From assembly GCA_964484205.1 (NCBI GenBank), contig CAZAEZ010000007.1:88703-152702 (forward strand): DNA of 64,000 nt. Reading direction: 5' to 3'. A program made the position numbers and the translations under genes. Position 1 is the first letter of the stretch. Each line of letters begins with the position of its first letter. This document shows, one piece after another, positions 10,416 through 17,479 of the stretch. Source of the DNA: M3007 sp964484205. GTDB lineage: Bacteria > Bacteroidota > Bacteroidia > Chitinophagales > Saprospiraceae. The notes beneath the pieces are model-generated. The model was not told the DNA's origin, did no database searches, and saw nothing but the letters and a program-made list of their open reading frames with translations.

Positions 10416-12584
10416 ATGGATATAGAACTCACAAATACAAACACCCCATCCTTAGATATCTTCTTGAATAAAGTTGAAAGAGATAAGACTGATCAATTAT
10501 TTGATCAGCAGGACCAAAAAATAATCGCTTTTGATAGGAGTAAGGGCGTAGCATCCATTAAAAAGGTAAGTTTCTGGGAAAGTATTATGGGTTCATCCAA
10601 AGCGGTAGAGTGCTACTTAGTAGATATTTATGGTGGTGCTTCTGTTCGGTATATGCAGACATACCTTTTATCATCTGAAAAATTTGGTAAGAAGGATTTG
10701 AAAATTGTGCTTACAGTAGGTGCCCTTGGTGGGCGGGAAACACGCCTTGTTGAAAGGTTGGTTAAACGAAATAATCCTTCTGAGACCTTAAAGGAACTGT
10801 TATGTTTATGGACTACTGAAGCTTTTGAAACTTTTGGAGAGGAAATCTTTACAGACTTCCCCAAATTTCAAGGGTATTTGTCCTCCGCCCTACGGTTAAA
10901 AGGCGAAAATTACGGTCTCCGATTGAGTGCTTCTGCGGCTCAAAAAAAGATTGACCCGGAAGCAGAACTTACTATTGAAACATACAACATTCGTTTGCAA
11001 CCTAAAGGGTATTCAGATTTTATATTGATGGGCTTTGATGCCGTTTTAGTTCCTGACTTAGCTTCTAACGTACATGTGCATGCGAATGATCAACTAAAAG
11101 ACAAGTTCAATAAATTACTAGTTAGCTGGTTTCAAGAATACATAAGGACAGAAATTACCTATAATAAATTACATGAAAGTTTGCACGGTAGAGTACGAGA
11201 TGAATTAATAAACTATTGGAACGATCGCCTACGAAGCAAAAATATGGGCTGGAAAGTGTCGGAACTTGGATTTCGTTCTTCCGACATCTTGCTCGACAAC
11301 TTTCGATTTGAGCAATTAGTAGTTAATGTGGCCTTAAAAGAGGATAGTATCCCATTGACTAATACTATCACGTTGACATTGGATGATCCTCAAAAGTATA
11401 AAAATGCACGAATTGATAATATTGAAAATTGGTTGAAAGAGAAACTTAGTCAAACGACACAAAGTGTATTGACTGGTGTTGCATTTGCAGAATTAGTATC
11501 TCGTATTGGAGAATATGAGAGCATAATAAAAAATGACCTGGATAAAGAAGCCCGTCAAATAGGCTATAAAGTTAAATACTTGCTTACATCTGGCCCCATC
11601 GGCAAAGTCAAGCCTTCTTTTAATTTCGAATTTGATGAAGAAGAACAAGATTATGATACAGACTCGAATGACAGGGTGAAACTTAATGTTATCGTCAATG
11701 GACGGGTTAAAGATTTTAACTACGAAAATTTAAGACGGATACTTTCTCCTAATATGGAATTAGCCACCGAAATGAAAAAAGAAGCTATACGAGAAGTTAG
11801 AAAATTTATACTCCGTTGCAAACCAGATGAATATTATTTAGACTTTGACACAAGAGTTGGCCCCGAACTGGAAACCCGAATTCGTGAAATGTTGTACCGC
11901 CAGTTTAATGTAGCTAAAGATGTGGACATTGTATTGCGGTGGCAAGGTTCTTCTCTGATTGGACGACTTCGGCAACTGATGAAAGGGTTTACCGAAACCC
12001 TTGTTCGATATCGTAATGATGAACTTGTATTTCGAATTAAATTTAACGTTGAAGGTGTACACAAACAGTTATGGGGAAGATTTGCGGCACTTGGTTTTGA
12101 AGATGAGGAAGAAGAAAAAAAGGTTTTGGCTAAAGAGGTTAAAGTTGCTGTAGAAAACATCATGAGACAAGAATTTGACAATTTGCCGAATCTGGCAAAT
12201 ACTCAGCTTACAGATTTAGTTAAGTCATTTGCCGTGGTAGCTGCGAAAACAGATATTGTGGAGAATACGGGGCTCGCTATCCGGATAAGCAATGTAGAGC
12301 AAGTAAGCAATACAATTGTTGATTATCTTGATGAAGTCAGAAGTAAAATTGCAATTGACCGTATCAATTCCATTCTATCTGAAATTAAATTGTTAGATGA
12401 AAAAATAAGAAAGTATAACAATGCTGGTCTTCTTCCTGAGAAAATCAATGAATTAGAAAAAAGAAAAAAAACACTTGAACAGCAAATTATGGGAAAAGAC
12501 TATGATGAGAATCAGCTGCGGGCGCAAATCGATAGCGGCTTATCAAAAAAATGGCTGGATACTGGAGAAGAGCCCCCTTCTTAA
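10416..12584 (+). CDS. Unknown 722-residue protein, last gene of four-gene cassette
   Basis: Not firmly recognised. No signal peptide or membrane segment is seen. Residues about 150-560 alternate beta-rich stretches and amphipathic helices; the pattern of a basic helix, a long charged helix and a short glycine-containing strand is loosely like SPFH/Band-7 scaffolds, but this is weak. Residues about 640-695 form a heptad-type coiled coil. It is the last gene of the cargo operon: its TAA ends only 3 bases before the target duplication of the IS256-family element, which entered the tiny gap to the convergent minus-strand gene without damaging either. Confidence 0.75.
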   Translation: MDIELTNTNTPSLDIFLNKVERDKTDQLFDQQDQKIIAFDRSKGVASIKKVSFWESIMGSSKAVECYLVDIYGGASVRYMQTYLLSSEKFGKKDLKIVLTVGALGGRETRLVERLVKRNNPSETLKELLCLWTTEAFETFGEEIFTDFPKFQGYLSSALRLKGENYGLRLSASAAQKKIDPEAELTIETYNIRLQPKGYSDFILMGFDAVLVPDLASNVHVHANDQLKDKFNKLLVSWFQEYIRTEITYNKLHESLHGRVRDELINYWNDRLRSKNMGWKVSELGFRSSDILLDNFRFEQLVVNVALKEDSIPLTNTITLTLDDPQKYKNARIDNIENWLKEKLSQTTQSVLTGVAFAELVSRIGEYESIIKNDLDKEARQIGYKVKYLLTSGPIGKVKPSFNFEFDEEEQDYDTDSNDRVKLNVIVNGRVKDFNYENLRRILSPNMELATEMKKEAIREVRKFILRCKPDEYYLDFDTRVGPELETRIREMLYRQFNVAKDVDIVLRWQGSSLIGRLRQLMKGFTETLVRYRNDELVFRIKFNVEGVHKQLWGRFAALGFEDEEEEKKVLAKEVKVAVENIMRQEFDNLPNLANTQLTDLVKSFAVVAAKTDIVENTGLAIRISNVEQVSNTIVDYLDEVRSKIAIDRINSILSEIKLLDEKIRKYNNAGLLPEKINELEKRKKTLEQQIMGKDYDENQLRAQIDSGLSKKWLDTGEEPPS

Positions 12585-12587
12585 CAC

Positions 12588-12595
12588 TAGCGATT
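12588..12595. repeat. Left target-site duplication of the IS256-family element
   Basis: TAGCGATT is repeated at 13943-13950. The preceding C also matches, so the duplication is 8 or 9 bp. It shows that the insertion is simple and fairly recent. Confidence 0.85.
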
Positions 12596-12657
12596 GAGAC
12601 TGTTACAAAAAGTGTGTCAAGTTAAGGTGATCAAAAATACCTTTAACTTAAGCACTT

Positions 12658-13872
12658 ATGGCAAAATCAGAAAAATTTGACTTCGAACGCTTCAAAAAAG
12701 AAGCGGCAGAACGCCTCAAAGCAGGCGGCGATTTATTGGGCACAGATGGCGTGCTAACTCCCTTACTCAAAGAATTCCTGGAAGAAAGCCTGGAAGGCGA
12801 ATTGGATGCACACTTGGAAGAAGATGAGCGTCCAAATCGCAAAAATGGCAAAGGCAAAAAGCGCGTGCGGACCTCGCAGGGCGAGGTAAATATCCGGACG
12901 CCGCGGGATCGCAACAGCAGTTTTGAGCCGAAGCTAGTATCCAAACGCTCGAAGGATCTGGGCAATGGTTTGGACCGGCAGATCATCGCGTTGTATGCGC
13001 GTGGAAACAGTTACAGTGACATCCGGGACTACTTGTTGGAGATGTATGGCGTAGAGGCCTCTACAGCGACGATCAGCCGTGTGACGGACAAAATTCTGCC
13101 CTTGGTCCAGGAATGGAAGAACCGGCCTCTGGAGGCCGTTTATCCCTTTGTTTGGCTGGACGCCATTCACTACAAAGTGCGGCAGGACGGCCGTGTGGTG
13201 AACAAGGCAGTGTACTGCATCATCGGTGTAAATCAAGAGGGCCTGAAAGACCTCCTGGGCATGTATGTGGGTGAGAATGAGGGTGCTAAGCACTGGTTAG
13301 CCGTGCTGACTGACCTGAAGAATCGCGGCGTGGAGGATATTTTCATCGCCTGCATCGACAACCTTAACGGCTTTGCCGAAGCCATCGAAAGTATCTTTCC
13401 GCAGACGGAAGTTCAACTGTGCATCGTGCACCAGATTCGCAACAGCAAAAAGTATATTGCCTGGAAAGACGTACGGGCTTTCATGAACGATCTGCGAAAG
13501 GTCTACCAGGCCCGAACCAAGGACGGCGCCGAGCGCCAATTGGACAAACTGGAAGTCGCCTGGGGACAGAAATACCCCGCCGTGATCCAGTCCTGGCGCC
13601 GCAACTGGGATCGGCTCAGCAACTACTTCCAGTACGACCCACAAATCCGCAAAGTGATCTACACAACCAACATCATCGAAGGCTTCCACCGGCAATTGCG
13701 CAAGGTCACTAAAACCAAAGGCGCTTTTACCTCCGATGAGGCCCTGATGAAACTCCTGTACCTAGTCCAGGACGAAGCAACCAGCAAGTGGAATCGCCCC
13801 TTGCATAACTGGAACATGACCCTGTCTCAACTATCTATTATCTTTGGAGACCGCTTAAAACTCGACATTTAA
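12658..13872 (+). CDS. IS256-family transposase
   Basis: A 404-residue transposase, full length for the IS256 (mutator-type) family. The DDE triad is visible as D168 in WLDAIH, D234 in CIDNLNG and E341 in NIIEGFHRQLRK, the last being the family signature around the catalytic Glu. The N-terminal 80 residues carry the basic DNA-binding part that should recognise the terminal repeats. The frame is intact and no frameshift is needed, so the element may still be active. It catalyses cut-and-paste or copy-out movement of this element only. Confidence 0.95.
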   Translation: MAKSEKFDFERFKKEAAERLKAGGDLLGTDGVLTPLLKEFLEESLEGELDAHLEEDERPNRKNGKGKKRVRTSQGEVNIRTPRDRNSSFEPKLVSKRSKDLGNGLDRQIIALYARGNSYSDIRDYLLEMYGVEASTATISRVTDKILPLVQEWKNRPLEAVYPFVWLDAIHYKVRQDGRVVNKAVYCIIGVNQEGLKDLLGMYVGENEGAKHWLAVLTDLKNRGVEDIFIACIDNLNGFAEAIESIFPQTEVQLCIVHQIRNSKKYIAWKDVRAFMNDLRKVYQARTKDGAERQLDKLEVAWGQKYPAVIQSWRRNWDRLSNYFQYDPQIRKVIYTTNIIEGFHRQLRKVTKTKGAFTSDEALMKLLYLVQDEATSKWNRPLHNWNMTLSQLSIIFGDRLKLDI

Positions 13873-13876
13873 AAAA

Positions 13877-13914
13877 TTGGCTTGATTTGGGCCTGCAGGC
13901 CCAAATCAAGCCAA
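13877..13914. terminator. Perfect long hairpin inside the right end of the IS
   Basis: A 17-bp perfect inverted repeat (TTGGCTTGATTTGGGCC and its complement) surrounds TGCA, which is itself palindromic. It lies 5 bases after the transposase stop. On the minus strand it is followed by a run of T, so it resembles an intrinsic terminator for transcription entering the IS from the right; on the plus strand no T run follows. Confidence 0.6.
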
Positions 13915-13942
13915 ACCTTGACACACTTTATGTAATACTACC

Positions 13943-13950
13943 TAGCGATT
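13943..13950. repeat. Right target-site duplication of the IS256-family element
   Basis: TAGCGATT matches 12588-12595. Its last two bases are part of the TTA that encodes the stop codon of the minus-strand gene, which therefore survived the insertion. Confidence 0.85.
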
Positions 13951-14401
13951 AGCTGATAACCCCACTCAACCGCTCCACCCACTCCTCAAAAGTAATACAA
14001 TCAAATTCTGCATCCCCAAAAGGCAGGCCCTCCGTTTCAGGCAGATGGGCAAGCCCATCCTCCATACTTTTCCGGTAATGCTCCCGCATTTCGACCTGGG
14101 TGACACCCTGCCAGGCCTCACGCAGGCGGGCGGCCACATGTGACCAGGCGTCAGAAGGCGCGATGGCGGTATCAAAAAGTTGGGCAGGCGTGAGGCCCGG
14201 CTCCGGCTCCATGCCCAGGTATTCCCGCAGCAGTGGTTCCACGGCCACGCCCCGGTCGCGGGCGTCCCGGATCAGGTTGGCGATGCAGCAGGAAATGGCG
14301 AAGGTGTGGTCTTCAAAGGTCAGGATTTCCCTTTCGTAGCAGGCGACACACAAGCATTTGAGTTGGTAGTCGCGGTGGATTTTGGCGTGTTGGAAGATCA
14401 T
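13949..14401 (-). CDS. Small hypothetical partner of the ParB-like/methylase fusion
   Basis: A 150-residue soluble protein of unknown function. Four Cys lie near the N terminus (CLCVAC at about 16-21, SCC near 37), possibly a metal site. The rest is acidic and helical. Its ATG overlaps the stop of the methylase fusion gene (ATGA), which indicates translational coupling. Before the IS and the four-gene cargo entered, it probably lay directly upstream of the Strawberry-notch helicase operon. Confidence 0.75.
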   Translation of the reverse strand: MIFQHAKIHRDYQLKCLCVACYEREILTFEDHTFAISCCIANLIRDARDRGVAVEPLLREYLGMEPEPGLTPAQLFDTAIAPSDAWSHVAARLREAWQGVTQVEMREHYRKSMEDGLAHLPETEGLPFGDAEFDCITFEEWVERLSGVIS

Positions 14402-16734
14402 AGCAGTTCGATTTTAACTTTTTGGTATTCGCGTTGGAGTTTTTCGGTCAGGGTTTCTTCAGGTGTTTCGGCTTGCGCGCGGGCGGCCTGCACCAGGTCG
14501 AACAATTCCTCGAAGGAATCGACCACCCGGGCGATATCCGGCTGGGTTTTAAGTGTGGGCGCCGCGCCATAGGGTTCCGTTTTGCGGCCGGCGATCAGGA
14601 TCAGCCGCAGGGGGAAGTCGGTGCCTTGTTTGTGGTAGAGTTTGGCCGAGTCGATGTTCAGCAGGGCCACCACCCGGTAGTACCGGTACAGCCAGTTGAA
14701 AAACTGCCGGTGGCTGGCGATCAGGCCATTGCTGTTCACCTCGGTGTGGCCGCCGATAAGCAGGGCGGCGCGGCCCGCGTCCTGCATGCAGGCCAGGGCG
14801 TGGGCCACCATCACATGATCCAGGGCTTTGAAGGGGAAGCCGTATTCCCGGTTCACCTCGGGCAGGCGGCCGAAGGGCGGGTTGGTCAGCACAGCATCGA
14901 AGGCCCGCTGGAACCGCTGCGGAAAAGGCTGCGCGGCATCGCGGCGGTGGATTTCCCGGAAGGGCTGACTGCGCAGGTGCTCGTAGCGCACCGGGTCCAG
15001 GTCGTTGACGGTGACGAGCCGCTCGGGGTAATAGATGGTCAGCAGGCCATTGCCGGCGGAAGGCTCCAGCACGCTTTTTACATGACCATCATCGGTGAAC
15101 CAGCCGGCCAGCCAGGCAATGGGCGCGCTGGTGCTGTACTGCTGGAATACGCGTTTGTGGCTGTCCAGGCCGGTGTACGTGGGCTGGGTGCGGCGGTAGA
15201 AATCGACGATGGCCTGGTAGGTTTCCGCCGGTCCGCTGTGCGCCTGCGCCAGGCGGCGGTACCACTTCGTCCAGGCCAGTTCGGTGAGTTCCCAGAGGTA
15301 TTTTTCGTTGGCGGTTTCGATGCCGGCTTCGCGGGCGAGTTTGCGGATATGGATTATGGTTAGTTTTTTGCCGGTTTGGAAGGCGGCGTGGATGCTTTTT
15401 TCAATGGCCTGGATGGGGGCAGTTCTTTTCGACACAGTGGGCGCCTGCCGGATTTCCGTCTGACTCAGATACCGCTCGATTACCTTCCGATCCCCGGCAT
15501 CCAGCGCCCCGATGATGATTTTTTCAAAAGCCTCCGCTGACGCCACTGTTTGCGTGTCGCCGAAGAGGGATTCGCCCTGGTTGGCTTTCAGGGAGTCGTT
15601 GTAGCGGGCAATGGCGGATTTGAAGGCGCGCTGGCCGGTGTTCATCAGGCGGTTCAGGGCCAGGGTTTCGCGGCTGTGCGGTTCGGCATCGAGCAGGTTT
15701 TGCTGGCCAATGTAATCCGCGAAGGGCAGTTTGGAGGCCTTCATTTTTTGCTGGAAGACCACGGCGGCATTGATCGCGTCGATCAGACTGGCGCCGGGGG
15801 CTTGCAGGGCGAGGTTGTCCATGAGCACCGGCAGGGCGTTGACGATGGCCTTGCGCAGGCTGGCCACGCCCTCCGTTTCGGCAGCCTGCAAAGCGGGCGG
15901 ACGCAACACGATGGCCGCCAGGGTCATCTCCACGAAATGTTTACCGGCTTCGGTGAAGTAGCCCTCGGTGTAGTATTCCGGCACCTGCTGGCGGGTGAGC
16001 AGGTTGCAGGCCAGCAGCATATCGAGCAGTTGTTTTTGCGCGTTGGTGTCGGCGTAGAACGCGCTCATGGTGTCGTCGTTCTCGAACAGATTGGGGATTT
16101 GCTGGCCGCAGGCGGTGTTTTCGCGCAGGATGTTAGAGAGTTTTACGGTCTTGTCCACCGGCCGCTCGGATTTGGTGCTGGCCTGGTTGTACTTGGCCAA
16201 TTCCTGGGTGCTGAGGGCCGGAATGTCGTAGTCGATGCGGACCAGGAAGGGGGCCGCGATTTGTCCTGCGCCGCCGGCAAATACCGTGCGGTCGGCAAAA
16301 TCCTTTTCCGAAATGCCGAAGGCCGAAAGTTCTTCCTGCAGGAAATCCCGGTAGGCTTGGTAGCGGGCGGGGTATTTCGCCTGGGCCAGTTTGGCCGACA
16401 TGGTGCGGTTGTTCCCGCTGACCACGAAGCCCTCCGGCGAAATGACCGGCGTGCCTTCTGGAGTCCGGCCAGTGCTGATGAGCAGGCCCGGCTCCAGGTT
16501 GCGGGCGTATTCATCTACCAGGGCCTGGGCATTGGGATCGCCGGCGTAGTTGCGGTCGTTGATGTTGCTGCCGCCGGGATTGCGCGGATAGCCTGGGGTG
16601 TCGGCAAAGGTCTGCTCATCGTGGCTGGCTTTGATTGCGCCCAAATCCACGACGGCAAATTGCCCCTGGCGCTGCTCGCCGTTGGGCAGGTAGATGGTGG
16701 TTTTTTTGCCGGGGAGGTGGGCTACGGGGTTCAT
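14398..16734 (-). CDS. DdrB/ParB-like domain fused to an adenine-type DNA methyltransferase
   Basis: A 778-residue fusion. The N-terminal ~300 residues contain motifs of the DdrB-like ParB superfamily seen on mobile elements (RNPGGSNINDRNYAGDP, FVVSGNNRTMSAKLA). The C-terminal part is a Rossmann methyltransferase: SAM motif I VLEPSAGNG at about 554-562, then VNDLDP, and catalytic NPPF at about 616-619, as in N6-adenine methylases. I chose the ATG at 16734 because a TAnnTTTG promoter box lies directly in front of it; the longer TTG-started frame would include the promoter. Such proteins often accompany Strawberry-notch helicases and are thought to modify or process the element's own DNA. The overlap with the following 150-residue gene indicates an operon. 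Confidence 0.9.
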   Translation of the reverse strand: MNPVAHLPGKKTTIYLPNGEQRQGQFAVVDLGAIKASHDEQTFADTPGYPRNPGGSNINDRNYAGDPNAQALVDEYARNLEPGLLISTGRTPEGTPVISPEGFVVSGNNRTMSAKLAQAKYPARYQAYRDFLQEELSAFGISEKDFADRTVFAGGAGQIAAPFLVRIDYDIPALSTQELAKYNQASTKSERPVDKTVKLSNILRENTACGQQIPNLFENDDTMSAFYADTNAQKQLLDMLLACNLLTRQQVPEYYTEGYFTEAGKHFVEMTLAAIVLRPPALQAAETEGVASLRKAIVNALPVLMDNLALQAPGASLIDAINAAVVFQQKMKASKLPFADYIGQQNLLDAEPHSRETLALNRLMNTGQRAFKSAIARYNDSLKANQGESLFGDTQTVASAEAFEKIIIGALDAGDRKVIERYLSQTEIRQAPTVSKRTAPIQAIEKSIHAAFQTGKKLTIIHIRKLAREAGIETANEKYLWELTELAWTKWYRRLAQAHSGPAETYQAIVDFYRRTQPTYTGLDSHKRVFQQYSTSAPIAWLAGWFTDDGHVKSVLEPSAGNGLLTIYYPERLVTVNDLDPVRYEHLRSQPFREIHRRDAAQPFPQRFQRAFDAVLTNPPFGRLPEVNREYGFPFKALDHVMVAHALACMQDAGRAALLIGGHTEVNSNGLIASHRQFFNWLYRYYRVVALLNIDSAKLYHKQGTDFPLRLILIAGRKTEPYGAAPTLKTQPDIARVVDSFEELFDLVQAARAQAETPEETLTEKLQREYQKVKIELL

Positions 16735-16738
16735 GTTG

Positions 16739-16770
16739 CAAATATAGCGCCTGTTGGCCTGTGTGCGCAA
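16739..16770 (-). promoter_or_regulatory. Bacteroidota promoter, probably giving a leaderless mRNA
   Basis: On the minus strand TTG (16770-16768) is followed after 21 bases by a perfect TATATTTG (16746-16739). The ATG of the methylase fusion (16734) lies only 4 bases after the box, close to the expected transcription start, so the message should have no or almost no leader. Confidence 0.7.
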
Positions 16771-16772
16771 GT

Positions 16773-16818
16773 GAATGCCGGTGATTCTTTTGCAGCGCAG
16801 TTTTAATCACCGGCATTC
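16773..16818. promoter_or_regulatory. 14-bp perfect inverted repeat between divergent promoters (candidate operator)
   Basis: GAATGCCGGTGATT (16773-16786) and its exact complement (16805-16818) are separated by 18 bases. The repeat lies between the promoter of the minus-strand methylase gene and the -7 box of the plus-strand antitoxin gene. A dyad in front of an antitoxin gene suggests an autoregulatory operator. Confidence 0.5.
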
Positions 16819-16821
16819 CAG

Positions 16822-16829
16822 TATATTTG
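16822..16829 (+). promoter_or_regulatory. -7 box of the antitoxin gene
   Basis: TATATTTG is a perfect TAnnTTTG, 13 bases before the ATG at 16843. No well-spaced TTG is seen upstream, so promoter strength may depend on the adjacent dyad or a bound factor. Confidence 0.5.
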
Positions 16830-16842
16830 TCAAAAAGCAACA

Positions 16843-17103
16843 ATGAGCTCAGAAAACATCCAAGTGTTATTCCCCAAGGCATTGGGGTTCGCGTTAAAAA
16901 TGCAACAGCCGGAATTGGCCAATGAACTGCGCCGGCTTGCCATTGTAAAACTGTACGAACTTGGCCGCTTATCGTCTGGCAAGGCGGCTCGGATGCTTGG
17001 CATTTCCCGGGTGGCTTTTTTGGAACTGGTTGGTAGATATCAGGTTTCCATTTTGGGCAACCCCGGGAAAGATCAACTCGAACAAGATTTTTTGAATGCG
17101 TGA
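16843..17103 (+). CDS. UPF0175-family antitoxin
   Basis: An 86-residue protein with the UPF0175 pattern: ELRRLAIVKLYELGRLSSGKAARMLGISRVAFLELVG, a helix-turn-helix with the GKAA..LG..R..F core, followed by a short linker. Members bind DNA and neutralise DUF3368/PIN-type RNase toxins encoded just downstream. Here the downstream toxin gene is frameshifted and truncated, so this antitoxin is an orphan. It overlaps the toxin remnant by 8 bases, which is normal for such pairs. Confidence 0.85.
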   Translation: MSSENIQVLFPKALGFALKMQQPELANELRRLAIVKLYELGRLSSGKAARMLGISRVAFLELVGRYQVSILGNPGKDQLEQDFLNA

Positions 17104-17310
17104 AGTTGTCTCCAGAACTACGCCACTCATTTCTTTGCTCAAAATTGGGCAGTTGCAGGCGTGTTAAAACACCTCTATGCAAAGGTGATCGTGCCTGCAG
17201 CCGTATCGAAGGAAATTGTACAGGGCCACGAACTGATGTGCTTGAGTTGGCAGGAGATACTATCAAAAATAATATATGACCTCCTTTCAGGTCGCCATTG
17301 TTTTGAATAG
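17096..17310 (+). pseudogene. Frameshifted, truncated DUF3368-type (PIN-like) toxin
   Basis: The frame opens at ATG 17096 with REVVSRTTPLISLLKIGQL, the typical N terminus of DUF3368 toxins (VSNTTPLIxLxKIG), and stops at 17165. The homologous continuation, HLYAKVIVPAAVSKEIVQG, is in another frame from about 17161 and runs to a stop at 17308. The total is under half the usual ~160 residues and most acidic catalytic residues are missing. It is a dead toxin. Confidence 0.75.
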
Positions 17311-17479
17311 GACTAACGTTGTTCTGGTGGTTTAAATGTGTAGGCCTAAATTTTTGTAAAACTCCTTTTGCCCTTGACCTATTGGCCAGAATTTTGCTTG
17401 GGTATTAATTTGGCTGAAAGCGAGCAAGATGCCATTTGTTTCTTGTCAATTTAAAGACATCTTCTTACTAACTGCCCCT

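Larger units (their letters stand above)
12596..13942 (+). mobile_element. Complete IS256-family insertion sequence (~1.35 kb)
   Basis: The element has imperfect terminal inverted repeats of about 26 bp sharing the block AAAGTGTGTCAAG, preceded by TTACA (12596-12621 and 13917-13942). It carries one full-length transposase gene and is flanked by an 8-9 bp direct repeat. It sits exactly in the gap between two convergent genes. Length, repeats and duplication size fit the family. The right boundary is uncertain by one base. Confidence 0.9.

Noticed and set aside
15550..16806. Plus-strand open frame of 418 codons opposite the methylase fusion
   Set aside because: It covers clear coding motifs of the minus strand (DdrB-like blocks) and would cross the methylase promoter; it is a shadow.
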